Shown: positions 41,373 to 50,924 of the stretch, one piece after another
Position numbering within the stretch: position 1 is the first letter of the stretch
Layout: each line of letters opens with the position of its first letter
From: Halomonas lysinitropha
Lineage (GTDB): Bacteria; Pseudomonadota; Gammaproteobacteria; Pseudomonadales; Halomonadaceae
Assembly: GCF_902500215.1 (NCBI RefSeq)
Contig: NZ_CABVOU010000041.1
Coordinates: 18,582 to 82,581 of the forward strand
DNA length: 64,000 bases
Direction: 5' to 3'
The notes under the pieces: model-generated
The model's input: only the letters and a program-made list of their open reading frames with translations
Told to the model about the DNA's origin: nothing
Databases searched by the model: none
Made by a program: the position numbers and the translations under genes

Positions 41373-43361
41373 CTATCGCCCCGATGCCCAGCTATCCTGG
41401 GCCAGACGCATGGCCCGATCTACTTCATCGGTTGGAATAAGGCTCGGGTCTCCCTTTTCGAGCGGGTCGTAATGAAAGACGTAGAGTCGTGATGCGAACT
41501 GGGTAACCGGTAGTGAGGCCTCCCCGTAGAGTTCGCCATTGCCCTGGGTCGAGGTAACGATCCCCTGTCCCCAGTCCTGCCCGCTGTCGTTGTTGGGGTT
41601 GAAGAAGTACACGCGCATGACCTGGCTTGGGTCGAGCGCAAGGCGCTGGATGGTGATGGCGTGCCAGCCGAGAAAACGGTTGGCGCTATCGGTCACGGCA
41701 ATGCCCGCTGGCTGCGGATTGATCACCGGGATGTTGCCGTTGTAGAAGGGGTGGTACGCCGCGTAGAAGTCGCGGATAAATCCCTCGAAGTCCTTCAATT
41801 TACAGGTAAAGACATCGACGGCGATGCGGAATCCATGGCCGACATAGTCGCCATGAAACTCGGGGTTGACCCACTTGTGCGGGTCCTCTCCGCGCCCGAC
41901 ACTGCGGCGTCCCATCTCGAAGTAGATGCGATCCAGGTGGGGTACGGTAAGCAAAGAGACGGCGTCCACATCGACGGGGGGCTCGGCTGACAGGCCGGCA
42001 CCGAGCTCGCGGGAGGAAATATTGTTCCCTTCGAAGCGCATCACGATCTCGTCGTCGCGTGCCGCCCAGGCGACGATCCTCAGCAGGTCGGCCGGCGTAT
42101 TAAAGGCCCACATGGACAAGGCGCGCGTCGATTGGCAGGTGGGGTAATTACCCTGACCCACGCCCAGCGGACGACCGAGCACATTGAGAACGTCGGCGAG
42201 CAGAAAGCACTCTGGCGAGCGACGGGTTCCAAAGACGTCAGCGATCTTCTGTGCCGCGGCATCGCACACTGATAGTCTCAGCTGCCGCCACAGCGACGGG
42301 GCCACGGGCGGCGAGTACAGAATGCCGCGCTCGAGCATCATGGCGAGACCATAGGCGGCCTGGCTGGTTTCGGCAAAGATTGCCTCGTCGATCAGCTTGT
42401 GAATCAACGCCGGGTAACAATGAAAGGCGTCTGCCCCCGTGTAGCTCAGGCCGAGCGCCGTGGGGATCAGCTCGTTCCACCGGTTGCGCAAGTAGCGTAT
42501 GAATCCCGGCATGTAGGGCGAGACCAGGCCGGTGCTGTGCATGGCCTGGGCAAAGGCAATGGCTTCCTGCAACAGGGCGGCATCGTCCATGTTCGCCAGA
42601 CGCTCGGCGTAGACGTCGAAGCCGGGATCTTCGCGGCAGCCCTCGGTGGGGCTGAACACGGCATCGATCAGCTGCACGGCATCGTCTCCAGCCTCGCCGG
42701 TTGCCGCGTCGGGATTATGGAGGCAGATGGCAATCTGGGTCACCATCTGCTTGACGCCATCGACCTGGACCGGACGCTGCGCCAGGATTCGCCAGACTTC
42801 GGCCACCAGGTGACCCAGAAGGTTCTGGTATCCGAGGTGCTGAAGCAGGTAGTGATATAGGGTCTGTACTGCGTAACCGAGCCGGTCAGGCCGCAGCCGG
42901 TCGCTTTCTTGCAGTTCGCTGACCACGATGTCGAGGTTCATGGCCATCACCTGAGCAAGAAAGTGATGAGCATGTTCAGCCGAAATGGACGGGTGCGAAT
43001 AGTCTCCCTTGGCGACGGCCAGCAGACGAATCTGGCTCAGGCTTTCGACCAGGGTGGCGACCGGGTCGCCATGACGCACGGTACGAACGGCGAGCGAAGG
43101 CACCAGTGTCTGGGGATAATCCCAGTCGCTGCCACCGAAGAAGCCGGCGGCCTCTATCGCCGGTACTCGCGAATAGAGAATTTCCAGTCCCCTGGCATCG
43201 AACATCAGGGGGCGTGCCGCATCGATGACCTCGAATACAGGAGAGACTTCGGCAATGGCATTGGCGGCGGACAGGCGTTCGATCGCCGCGTCAAGCTGCC
43301 TCACCAGCGCGTCTGAAGAGCCATCGTCATGGCGGGAGGAATCATCAACATTTTCTCTCAT
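41373..43361 (-). CDS. Large protein with a papain-like Cys/His/Asn layout, function unknown
   Basis: I recognise no named family for this 662-residue protein. The first 400 residues look helical and soluble, without signal peptide. The C-terminal part has the order expected of a papain-fold peptidase or transglutaminase: Cys409 at the start of a helix in GNYPTCQSTRALSMWA, His567 in FLGWHAITIQRLAL, and Asn588 in MRVYFFNPNNDSGQDWG, the last resembling the NPWG loop of calpains. The start overlaps a small upstream ORF by 17 bp. An ATP-grasp gene follows. It may cut or form an amide bond made by that enzyme (inference). Confidence 0.6.
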   Translation of the reverse strand: MRENVDDSSRHDDGSSDALVRQLDAAIERLSAANAIAEVSPVFEVIDAARPLMFDARGLEILYSRVPAIEAAGFFGGSDWDYPQTLVPSLAVRTVRHGDPVATLVESLSQIRLLAVAKGDYSHPSISAEHAHHFLAQVMAMNLDIVVSELQESDRLRPDRLGYAVQTLYHYLLQHLGYQNLLGHLVAEVWRILAQRPVQVDGVKQMVTQIAICLHNPDAATGEAGDDAVQLIDAVFSPTEGCREDPGFDVYAERLANMDDAALLQEAIAFAQAMHSTGLVSPYMPGFIRYLRNRWNELIPTALGLSYTGADAFHCYPALIHKLIDEAIFAETSQAAYGLAMMLERGILYSPPVAPSLWRQLRLSVCDAAAQKIADVFGTRRSPECFLLADVLNVLGRPLGVGQGNYPTCQSTRALSMWAFNTPADLLRIVAWAARDDEIVMRFEGNNISSRELGAGLSAEPPVDVDAVSLLTVPHLDRIYFEMGRRSVGRGEDPHKWVNPEFHGDYVGHGFRIAVDVFTCKLKDFEGFIRDFYAAYHPFYNGNIPVINPQPAGIAVTDSANRFLGWHAITIQRLALDPSQVMRVYFFNPNNDSGQDWGQGIVTSTQGNGELYGEASLPVTQFASRLYVFHYDPLEKGDPSLIPTDEVDRAMRLAQDSWASGR

Positions 43362-43629
43362 TTATCCTACAATCCGTCCTAGCTCGCGACATGTCAATCG
43401 CATTTGGATAGGCCAGGCGCAGGATATCGTGCTGCGCCAGCCGCTGTGACAACGACAAATACTCGCGTAAAATCCTGTTTAATCTATTTCTTTTATAAAA
43501 AAGCTGCTTTCTCTGAGCTGTCAGGCTGGCGATGGTCTGCTCATCCCGGACGAGACGGCGCTCCGCGTACCACGCCGGGTCGTGGTGTCCCTGATACCGG
43601 GCGAGGCTGCGCTGACGCATCGAGCCCAT
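43345..43629 (-). CDS. Small basic protein of unknown function
   Basis: A frame of about 94 residues, from ATG 43629 (MGSMRQRSLARYQGHHDPAW) or ATG 43620, rich in Arg and Gln with a predicted helical middle (SLTAQRKQLFYKRNRLNRIL). Codon use is normal for the genome in the first half and AT-richer in the second. It sits 22 bp after the lipoprotein hydrolase and overlaps the next gene, which favours a real gene, but no family is recognised. Confidence 0.4.
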   Translation of the reverse strand: MGSMRQRSLARYQGHHDPAWYAERRLVRDEQTIASLTAQRKQLFYKRNRLNRILREYLSLSQRLAQHDILRLAYPNAIDMSRARTDCRINERKC

Positions 43630-43651
43630 GCACGACTGCATGCCGTGGGCA

Positions 43652-44719
43652 TCAACCGGAGACATCATCGCAGAGGGCCTGGCGTGCCTCCCGGCGGTTT
43701 CGTTCGTGACCGGAGGGCAGGGGAGCGGTGGGGTCACTCAGCCAGGCCGCGATGTCGGCCTCGGTGCGTTCGCGCTGCGTGTAGCGGGTGAGCATGTGAT
43801 AGCCCTGTGGGTAGACCACCAGGCGGATGGCCGCCTTCTCGGGCAGACGCTCGAGCAGGGCGCAGATCGCCTCCGGCGGGATGATGTGGTCTTCCGTACC
43901 GTAGAGGATCAGCGCCGGGGCGGGCATGCGACGGGCGGCGTCCAGGCTGGCGTCCATGGCAAGGCTCACTCCGTGCAAGGTGTCGACTCGCGCATCATTG
44001 AGGATCAGCGGGTCCTCGGCCTGCCGGCGCTTGATCTCGGGGTCATCGGTAGGCTCGATGCCGAGGTTTTGCACCGCACTGGAGGAGAAGCTCAGTGCCG
44101 GGAAGAGACGCACGCCCAGCCACAGGCCCAGGCGCTGGTACCAGGGCATGACCTCGAAGCCCCACACCGCGGGTGAGATCAGCACGCTGCCTTCTACGGG
44201 GGGCGGGTTGTCGCCGCTCAGGGCGAGGATCGCCACGGCACCGCCCATGCTATGGCCGACGAGGTAGAGCGGGGTCGCGGGATGGCGCTCGCTCAGCAGT
44301 TTGGCGAGCAGGGTGACGTCGTCCGCCAGTCGCGCGTGACCGGGCCAGATGCCTCTTTGGGCGGTGCTGCCGAAGCCGCGCTGGTCATGGGCATAAAGGG
44401 CGATGCCTCGGGGTGATAGGGCCTCGGCGAGGAGCTGGAAGGTGCCGCCGTGCTCGTTGAAACCGTGGATTCCCAGCACGATGGCCTGTGGCTCGCCATC
44501 GCCTGGCCAGTAGCGAAGTGGCAGCCGGTAGCCGTCCTCGGTAATCACCTGGTTCTCCGCCAACCGGGCCTCTTCGACGCCAGGCACTGGCGGCTCGCGG
44601 ACGGCCCCTTCGCCACAGCCGGCCAGCAGGAGCAGCACGCCAAGCGGTACCAGCTCCAGGGCGAGCCGCCGGGCGATGAGTGTCTTTGCGCCGGACCAGG
44701 CCTTCACCATGCTCCTCAT
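43652..44719 (-). CDS. Lipoprotein alpha/beta-hydrolase (monoacylglycerol-lipase-like)
   Basis: Serine hydrolase of the lysophospholipase/monoacylglycerol lipase type, anchored by lipid. The N terminus has a hydrophobic segment and lipobox LLLLAGC. The core has the oxyanion motif LGIHGFNEHGG, the nucleophile elbow GHSMGG, Asp in LYGTEDHIIP and His in YPQGYHML. I choose ATG 44719 because it overlaps the stop of the upstream winged-helix gene as ATGA. The product is 355 residues. It belongs to the minus-strand train from 46.0 to 40.0 kb. Confidence 0.85.
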   Translation of the reverse strand: MRSMVKAWSGAKTLIARRLALELVPLGVLLLLAGCGEGAVREPPVPGVEEARLAENQVITEDGYRLPLRYWPGDGEPQAIVLGIHGFNEHGGTFQLLAEALSPRGIALYAHDQRGFGSTAQRGIWPGHARLADDVTLLAKLLSERHPATPLYLVGHSMGGAVAILALSGDNPPPVEGSVLISPAVWGFEVMPWYQRLGLWLGVRLFPALSFSSSAVQNLGIEPTDDPEIKRRQAEDPLILNDARVDTLHGVSLAMDASLDAARRMPAPALILYGTEDHIIPPEAICALLERLPEKAAIRLVVYPQGYHMLTRYTQRERTEADIAAWLSDPTAPLPSGHERNRREARQALCDDVSG

Positions 44720-45018
44720 GGCCGAGGCGGATAGCCCAGGGTGTCTCGCAGCCGCTCGGCGTGCGCCGCTACCCACGCCGGGTCGATCGGTCCCCAGTCC
44801 CGGATGACGTAGGTGCCGATGTTGTGGCGCTCGCCGGGCTGATGCTCGAACTCGCAGCGGATGTCCAGCTCACCCAGCGCCCCGAGAGTATCCTGGGCGG
44901 TGCGCCGGGGCATGCCGGTGGCCACGGTGATCGCCGGAACGCTGGCGGTACCGGTGGCCACCAGGTGAGCCACATAGAGACGGCGGTAGAAGCTGGTGCG
45001 AGTCTTGCTCAGGGACAT
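44716..45018 (-). CDS. Winged helix-turn-helix protein (HTH_43-like)
   Basis: Small 100-residue protein with a winged-helix fold typical of the HTH_43 family (SVPAITVATGMPRRTAQDTL, then a wing at HNIGTYVIRDWGPID). It may be a transcription factor or a small DNA-binding partner. AAGGA lies eight bases before ATG 45018. It starts 17 bp after the outer-membrane-like gene and overlaps the lipoprotein hydrolase gene by 4 bp. Confidence 0.75.
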   Translation of the reverse strand: MSLSKTRTSFYRRLYVAHLVATGTASVPAITVATGMPRRTAQDTLGALGELDIRCEFEHQPGERHNIGTYVIRDWGPIDPAWVAAHAERLRDTLGYPPRP

Positions 45019-45035
45019 GCAAAGGATCCTTGGCG

Positions 45036-46034
45036 CTACAGGCTGACGCGGTCGATATGGCGGCGGAAATACATCTCCAGGCGTAGGGTCAATCCCCAGC
45101 GCGGCTCGCGGTCGGCATCCCGGGGAAAGTGCAGCGAGGGTGCGACATCCAGAAAGGTGAACCCCTTGTGGATATCGCGGCGGAAACGCAACTGCAAGTA
45201 GCTGTCCTCGATGGTGGTGTGGGAGAGGCTTTCACCAAGCACTGCGGCGGAGTAGCGCAGTACACTGCGGTCGTTGATGCGCTGGTTGAGCTCGGCGGCT
45301 TGGCTGAACTCCAGGGTATCCTTCGTCTCGCGCCACTGAACGTTGGTGAGAAAGCGCAGGTGACGTTTCTCGTCCACGGGGCGGCCCAGATCCCAGCGGG
45401 TACGCGCCGAGTAACCGTCTTCGTTGAACCAGGAAAAACGGTTGTCGCTGTGCAGCTGCCAGGGGCCCTCTTCCAGCGTCCAGAGTCGCTGGCTGGTCAG
45501 GCGAGCGTAAGGTTCCGGCGGCAGGCGCAACTTGATACCGGCCCCCACCCGGGTGTTCCAGTGGCGGCTCTTGTCCTTGTCGCCGAGCCGGCTCAGGCCC
45601 ACCAGCAGGTCACTGACGCTATCGGCACGGTCATCGGTGAGCGCCGACTCCCTTTCCGACAGGGTGCCGCGGGTCTCGTCGGGCTCGCTTTCGATGATCA
45701 GTCGCAGGCGTTCCTCGGTAGTGGGCAGGTCGAGGCGGAAACGAGCGCCCAGGTCTTGATCGAAGGGCCGGCCTTCGCGCCAGTCCCATTCCTGGCTAAG
45801 GCGGAGATAGGAATCGGTGTCCACGGACAGCGCATCGGTGGTACCGAAGAAGCCATCGATGCGACGGGAGGTACTCTCCACCCAGCGCGAAAGGCCTGTA
45901 TGAAAGGGCCCGATCCGTTCCTCGGCCCATTCCGGCAGGTCGCTGTCATCGTCGTCGACGTCCGGTGTGTCGGCATGGGCAGTGAGGCCGAGGGCCACCA
46001 GCGAAATGGCGACCAGTAGCCGGAATTCCGTCAT
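45036..46034 (-). CDS. Predicted outer-membrane beta-barrel protein
   Basis: Secreted protein of 332 residues with a signal peptide (cleavage near AHA, residue 21) and an acidic mature N terminus (DTPDVDDDDSDLPEWAEER). The rest alternates hydrophobic and charged residues in strands rich in aromatic and Arg residues (LRLSQEWDWREGRPF, RLTSQRLWTLEEGPW, FRRDIHKGFTFLDVAPSLHF), as in outer-membrane barrels. The final residue is Leu after RVS, not the usual Phe. Start ATG 46034 has GAGGTGAG upstream. It is the first gene of the minus-strand train. Confidence 0.65.
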   Translation of the reverse strand: MTEFRLLVAISLVALGLTAHADTPDVDDDDSDLPEWAEERIGPFHTGLSRWVESTSRRIDGFFGTTDALSVDTDSYLRLSQEWDWREGRPFDQDLGARFRLDLPTTEERLRLIIESEPDETRGTLSERESALTDDRADSVSDLLVGLSRLGDKDKSRHWNTRVGAGIKLRLPPEPYARLTSQRLWTLEEGPWQLHSDNRFSWFNEDGYSARTRWDLGRPVDEKRHLRFLTNVQWRETKDTLEFSQAAELNQRINDRSVLRYSAAVLGESLSHTTIEDSYLQLRFRRDIHKGFTFLDVAPSLHFPRDADREPRWGLTLRLEMYFRRHIDRVSL

Positions 46035-46272
46035 TTCTCACCTCACTCGCCCTGTTTCGGGGAAGTCTACCGGCTTTGCTACCCTTTCCACCATCGCCAC
46101 GCGCCTTCTTTGCATGGCCACCCCGGTGCGTGCATCAGACAAGAATACGTTGATCTATATTAAGGCATGCTGACAGCTCAGTTGCCATGCTTGTAGGAGA
46201 TAGAAGAAATCTTGTTTTGTACTTGGTGGGCTTTTGCCATCAGCGTCGTCCATGCAGTAGTGAGGAAGCTAT

Positions 46273-47577
46273 ATGAGCTGGAATGTCTTTATCATCGGTC
46301 ACGATGCGCTGAGCGAGCAGATGCTACCGCATCTGCGCCATGTCGAGGATTATGCTTTCCATGAGCTGCTGTCGTTCGACGAGGTCGTGCATGCCGATGA
46401 GTATCCTTTTGAACGCCTCACGGCGACCGCCCTGGCGCAGCTCGAGCGCTTTTCCGGCTCGGTGGATGCCATCGTCGGGTACTGGGATTTCCCCACCAGC
46501 GGCCTGCTGCCTGTATTGCGCCGGGAAAAGGGCCTGCCCGGCCCATCGCTTGAAGCCTTCCTCAAGTGCGAGCACAAGTACTGGAGCCGCCTTGAACAGG
46601 CCCGAGCCGTACCGGAGTGCGTGCCGGCCTTCCAGGCCATTGACCCTTTCGACGACCAGGCCGTCGAATCCTTAAGTATCGACTTCCCTTTCTGGATCAA
46701 GCCGATCAAGGCCCACTCCTCGCATCTCGGTTTTCTTGTCGAGAATGGCGATCAGCTGCGCGAGGTGCTGCCGTCGATTCGCCGTGGCATCGGACGCTTC
46801 GGCCGGCCTTTCGATGAGGTCATGGCGCTGGCCGAGCTCCCCGCGGAGGTGGCGGCTGTCACCGGGCATCACTGTATCGCCGAGGAAATCATCTCCGCCG
46901 GTCGCCAATGCACCCTGGAGGGCTACGTTCAGAACGAGGAGGTTCACAAGGTAGGCATCATTGATAGCCTGCGGGATGACACGCACCCCTCTGTGCTGCT
47001 GCGTTACGAGTATCCTTCTTCGCTACCCGACGCGGTAAAGGAGCAGCTGCTCTCGATTGCACGCCGCTTCCTCACCTGGATCGGCTACGACGATGGACCG
47101 TTCAATATCGAGTTTTTCCTGGACGACAAGAGCGATCGTATCTGGCTGCTCGAGATCAATGCCCGGATTTCGCGCTCCCATGCGGCGATCTTCCAGCTGG
47201 TTGACGGCGCGCCGCACATGCAGGTGATGGTAGACACGGCGCTGGGCATTCCGCCCCGCATGCCCCACCGTGAGGGCGATTACCCCATCGCTGCCAAGCA
47301 GATGTTGCGTGTCTTCGAGGACGGCTGGGTGCGACGGGTGCCGTCGGACGAGGAGATCCGCCAGGTCGAGGAGAGGTTTCCGGGTACCCTGGTGGACCTC
47401 AACGTGCATGAAGGCATGCAGCTTTCGGACCTCAGGCACCAGGACTCCTTCTCCTTTGAGCTCGGCGTGCTGTTCATCGGCGGGGAAAACCGTGAGGCGC
47501 TGGCGGAGCGGATCGAGCAGTGCCGACAGATGCTCTCCTTCGAGATCGAGCCACTCTCTTCTTCGGATCATTCCTGA
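46273..47577 (+). CDS. Second ATP-grasp enzyme, carboxylate-amine ligase type
   Basis: ATP-grasp ligase of 434 residues. An N-terminal Rossmann-like part is followed by the ATP-binding core FPFWIKPIKAHSSHLGFLV and the canonical metal-binding strand RIWLLEINARISRSHAAI with E-x-N-x-R intact. It probably joins a carboxylate to an amine through an acyl phosphate. ATG 46273 follows GAGGAAG. The CocE/NonD hydrolase gene is 26 bp downstream. It is divergent from the train that contains the other ATP-grasp gene, from which it is clearly different in sequence. Confidence 0.82.
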   Translation: MSWNVFIIGHDALSEQMLPHLRHVEDYAFHELLSFDEVVHADEYPFERLTATALAQLERFSGSVDAIVGYWDFPTSGLLPVLRREKGLPGPSLEAFLKCEHKYWSRLEQARAVPECVPAFQAIDPFDDQAVESLSIDFPFWIKPIKAHSSHLGFLVENGDQLREVLPSIRRGIGRFGRPFDEVMALAELPAEVAAVTGHHCIAEEIISAGRQCTLEGYVQNEEVHKVGIIDSLRDDTHPSVLLRYEYPSSLPDAVKEQLLSIARRFLTWIGYDDGPFNIEFFLDDKSDRIWLLEINARISRSHAAIFQLVDGAPHMQVMVDTALGIPPRMPHREGDYPIAAKQMLRVFEDGWVRRVPSDEEIRQVEERFPGTLVDLNVHEGMQLSDLRHQDSFSFELGVLFIGGENREALAERIEQCRQMLSFEIEPLSSSDHS

Positions 47578-47603
47578 ACGTTCACTTCTTTTAGGAGGCC
47601 GTC

Positions 47604-49628
47604 GTGCGCGTCGTAACCGACTTTCCCTATGCGGTCGAATGCCGGGATCCCGTCTGGATCCCCATGGATGACGGAATCGAACTCTGTGCCCGCCTGTGGC
47701 TGCCGGAGGGCGTCGAGACGGCGCCGGTCCCCGCCATTCTGGAATATATCCCCTACCGCCTGCGTGATGGCTCAGCGCGGCGGGATGCCATGCACCACCA
47801 TTACTTTGCCGGGCATGGCTATGCTTCGCTGCGGGTGGACATTCGCGGCAGCGGGGATTCCGGTGGCGTACTCACCGACGAATATCTGGAACAGGAACTG
47901 GTCGACGGCGAGGCGATCCTGCGCTGGATTGCCGCCCAGCCGTGGTGTGACGGCAAGGTGGGGATGATCGGCATCTCGTGGGGCGGCTTCAATGGCCTGC
48001 AGCTGGCCTATCGGCGCCCCCCGGAACTCGGTGCGGTGGTCAGCGTCTGTTCCACGGACGACCGCTACGCGGACGATGTGCACTACATGGGCGGCTGCTT
48101 GCTGGGCGACAATCTCTCCTGGGCCTCCACCATGTTCGCCTACAATTCGCTGCCGCCGGATCCCACCGTGGTCGGTGACGCCTGGCGAGAGATGTGGCAC
48201 CAGCGGCTCGAGGGCAGTGGTCTATGGCTTGCGACCTGGCTCGAACACCAGCACCGTGATGCTTACTGGCAGCATGGCTCCATCTGCGAAGACTTCTCCC
48301 GCGTCGAGGTGCCGGTACTGGCCGTCAGCGGCTGGGCGGACGGCTACTCCAACGCCGTCAAGCGGCTGGTGGCGAACCTGCCTGAGCATTGCAAGGGGTT
48401 GATTGGGCCCTGGAGTCACAAGTATCCCCATCTCGGCGAGCCGGGGCCGGCCATCGGTTTCCTGCAGGAGTGCCTGCGCTGGTGGGACCAGTGCCTGAAG
48501 GGTATAGACCGCGGCGTGGAGCAGGACCCCGCGGTGAGGGTCTGGATGCAGGACAGCATCCCGCCGACGACCAGCGTGGGCTGCCGGCCCGGACGCTGGG
48601 TGGCAGAGCCCAGCTGGCCATCGCCCAATGTGACCCATTGGCGCCTGCCGCTGGCACCAGGGAGGTTGGCATTGGATGGCCAGCGGCGCCGGGAGGAAAC
48701 TGCGCTCACCATGCAGTCACCCCTGACCTGTGGCCTGTTCGCCGGCAAGTGGTGCTCCTATGCGGCGGGCCCCGACCTGGCCCATGATCAGCGGGAGGAG
48801 GATGGCGGCGCCCTGACCTTCGACACGCCGCCGCTCGATGACGCCCTGGAGATAATGGGAGCGCCGGAAGTGGAGCTGGAGCTCTCGGCCGACCGCCCCG
48901 TGGCCATGCTGGCGGTCCGGCTCTCCGACGTGGCGCCGGACGACAAGGCCACCCGAGTGACCTATGGCCTGCTCAATCTGACCCATCGCGACAGCAATGA
49001 GGCGCCTTCCGCCCTGGAGCCGGGCCGTCGCTACCGGGTCCGCGTACAGCTCAACGATGCCGCCCAGGTATTTCCCCGCGGCCACCGGCTCAGGCTCTCG
49101 CTTTCCACCTCCTACTGGCCGCTGGCGTGGGCGCCTCCCGAGCGGGTGCGACTGACGATCTTCGACAAGGGTAGCGCGCTGCACCTGCCCCAGCGCCCGC
49201 CGCGCGACGAGGATGACCAGTTGCCTGCGTTTGCCGAGGCCGAGGCCGCCCCCTCTATCGACACCACGCAGCTCGAGCCCGGCCACCACAACTGGTATGT
49301 CCATCGCGATCTCGCCGAGGATCTCTCGACGCTCGAGGTGATCAACGACAGCGGCCGGATTCGGCTCGAGGACAGCGGGCTGGAGGTGGCGACACGCGCG
49401 GTCGAGACCTATCAGTCCCGGGACGATGATTTCGACTCCCTGAAGGCCACTACGCTCTGGGAGCGCTCGTTGAAGCGGGGCGACTGGGAGGTGAGCACGG
49501 TGACCCGCACCGTGCTGACGTCGACAGCCGTGGCCTTCGAGCTGCATGCCACCCTGGATGCCTATGAGGGCGAGCGGCGCGTTCACTGCCGCAGCTGGGA
49601 TCTGACGATTCCGCGTCGGCTGGTCTAG
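47604..49628 (+). CDS. CocE/NonD family hydrolase
   Basis: Serine hydrolase of the X-Pro dipeptidyl-peptidase/cocaine-esterase family, 674 residues. The alpha/beta-hydrolase part has the nucleophile elbow GISWGG, Asp in VSGWADGYSNAV and His in GPWSHKYPH. A C-terminal jelly-roll domain begins near residue 400 (TCGLFAGKW onward) and holds the sequence HRLRLSLSTSYWPL. Start is GTG 47604, with TAGGAGG upstream. No signal peptide is seen. It probably hydrolyses an ester, amide or peptide connected with the product of the ATP-grasp gene upstream. Confidence 0.88.
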   Translation: MRVVTDFPYAVECRDPVWIPMDDGIELCARLWLPEGVETAPVPAILEYIPYRLRDGSARRDAMHHHYFAGHGYASLRVDIRGSGDSGGVLTDEYLEQELVDGEAILRWIAAQPWCDGKVGMIGISWGGFNGLQLAYRRPPELGAVVSVCSTDDRYADDVHYMGGCLLGDNLSWASTMFAYNSLPPDPTVVGDAWREMWHQRLEGSGLWLATWLEHQHRDAYWQHGSICEDFSRVEVPVLAVSGWADGYSNAVKRLVANLPEHCKGLIGPWSHKYPHLGEPGPAIGFLQECLRWWDQCLKGIDRGVEQDPAVRVWMQDSIPPTTSVGCRPGRWVAEPSWPSPNVTHWRLPLAPGRLALDGQRRREETALTMQSPLTCGLFAGKWCSYAAGPDLAHDQREEDGGALTFDTPPLDDALEIMGAPEVELELSADRPVAMLAVRLSDVAPDDKATRVTYGLLNLTHRDSNEAPSALEPGRRYRVRVQLNDAAQVFPRGHRLRLSLSTSYWPLAWAPPERVRLTIFDKGSALHLPQRPPRDEDDQLPAFAEAEAAPSIDTTQLEPGHHNWYVHRDLAEDLSTLEVINDSGRIRLEDSGLEVATRAVETYQSRDDDFDSLKATTLWERSLKRGDWEVSTVTRTVLTSTAVAFELHATLDAYEGERRVHCRSWDLTIPRRLV

Positions 49629-49640
49629 CGACCGGCGCGA

Positions 49641-50924
49641 TCAGCGTCTCAGGAACCACGCCTTCATCACTGACGTGATGCGACGCATGTCGCGCTCCTC
49701 GGTGATGTAGGCGGGCATGGTATAGAGCCAGCGGCCGATGGGACGCAGCCATACGCCCTGTTCGCGAGCCCAGTCGCCCACCCCGGCGAGGTCCGCCGTT
49801 TCGTGGGTCTCGATCACCGCGGTGGCGCCCAGCACTCGCACCTCGGCCACCGCCGGGTGCACCGCGAGTTCAACGTCTTCAAGTAGGGTCTCGCGCAGTA
49901 CCCGATTGAGCTCTTCGATCTTGCCGAGGTAGTCCTCCTCCTCGAACACCGCCAGGCTTTCCAGGGCCAGCCGGCAGGCCAGCGGGTTGCCCATGAAGGT
50001 GGGGCCATGCATGAAGGCGTGCTCGGGGGTGTCGCCGACGAAGGCATCGTGGACCCGATCGGTGGCCAGCGTTGCTGCGTGGCCGAGATATCCGCCGGTG
50101 AGTCCCTTGGAGAGCACCATGATGTCAGGCGTGACGTCGGCATGGTCGGCGGCAAACATCCGCCCGGTGCGGCCGAAGCCGGTGGCCACCTCGTCGAAGA
50201 CCAGCAGCACATCGAATTCGTCGCACAGCTCGCGCGCTCCCCGCAGATAGAGGGGCGAGGTCATGTTGAGCCCGCCCGCCGCCTGTAGCAGCGGCTCCAT
50301 CAGCAGGGCGGCGACCTTGTGGTGGTGGCGTTCCAGTACCTCGCGCAGCGCGGCAAGATCCGACGCCACCGCCTCGGGCTCGGCATCGAAGGGGGCGGTA
50401 GGCGCCGGCGCGAAGGGGTGGTGGGGCAGGTAGCCGGCGAACAGCGAGTGCATTCCCTCCTCGGGGTCGCAGACCGCCATGCAGCCGGCGGTATCGCCAT
50501 GGTAGGCCTTCATCAGTGAGAGCAGGCGGTGCTTAGCCGACTTGCCGCGCAGCTGGTGGTATTGCACGGCCATCTTCATGGCGACCTCCATGCCCACCGA
50601 GCCGCTGTCGGAGTAGAAAACGTGGTTGAGCCCCTCGGGGGTGACGCGCACCAGTTCCCGGGCCAGGCGGTCGGCGGGTTCGTGGGTGAGCCCGCCGAGC
50701 ATCACGTGGCAGAGCTCGCCGGCCTGTTCGTGGATTGCCGCCACCAGCCGCGGGTGGGCGTAGCCGTGGATCATGCACCACCAGGAACAGGTGGCATCGA
50801 GCAGCGTCTCGCCACTCCCCAGGGTGAAGCGCGGCCCCTCGCCGCCGACCACCTTGGGAGCCGCGCGCTGGGTCTTGAGATGGGCGTAGGGGTGCCAGAC
50901 GGGTGAGGAGAGGGGAGCGGTCAT
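49641..50924 (-). CDS. bioA: Adenosylmethionine-8-amino-7-oxononanoate aminotransferase
   Basis: PLP enzyme of biotin synthesis converting 7-keto-8-aminopelargonate to 7,8-diaminopelargonate with S-adenosylmethionine as donor. The 427 residues have the early WHPYAHLKTQ and DATCSWWCMIHGYAHP, the cofactor motifs FYSDSGSVGMEVAMKMA and LVFDEVATGFGRTG, and the PLP lysine in VLSKGLTGGYLG. Start ATG 50924 has CGGAG upstream. The other bio genes are not in the window. A palindrome in the long upstream region may be a control site. Confidence 0.95.
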   Translation of the reverse strand: MTAPLSSPVWHPYAHLKTQRAAPKVVGGEGPRFTLGSGETLLDATCSWWCMIHGYAHPRLVAAIHEQAGELCHVMLGGLTHEPADRLARELVRVTPEGLNHVFYSDSGSVGMEVAMKMAVQYHQLRGKSAKHRLLSLMKAYHGDTAGCMAVCDPEEGMHSLFAGYLPHHPFAPAPTAPFDAEPEAVASDLAALREVLERHHHKVAALLMEPLLQAAGGLNMTSPLYLRGARELCDEFDVLLVFDEVATGFGRTGRMFAADHADVTPDIMVLSKGLTGGYLGHAATLATDRVHDAFVGDTPEHAFMHGPTFMGNPLACRLALESLAVFEEEDYLGKIEELNRVLRETLLEDVELAVHPAVAEVRVLGATAVIETHETADLAGVGDWAREQGVWLRPIGRWLYTMPAYITEERDMRRITSVMKAWFLRR

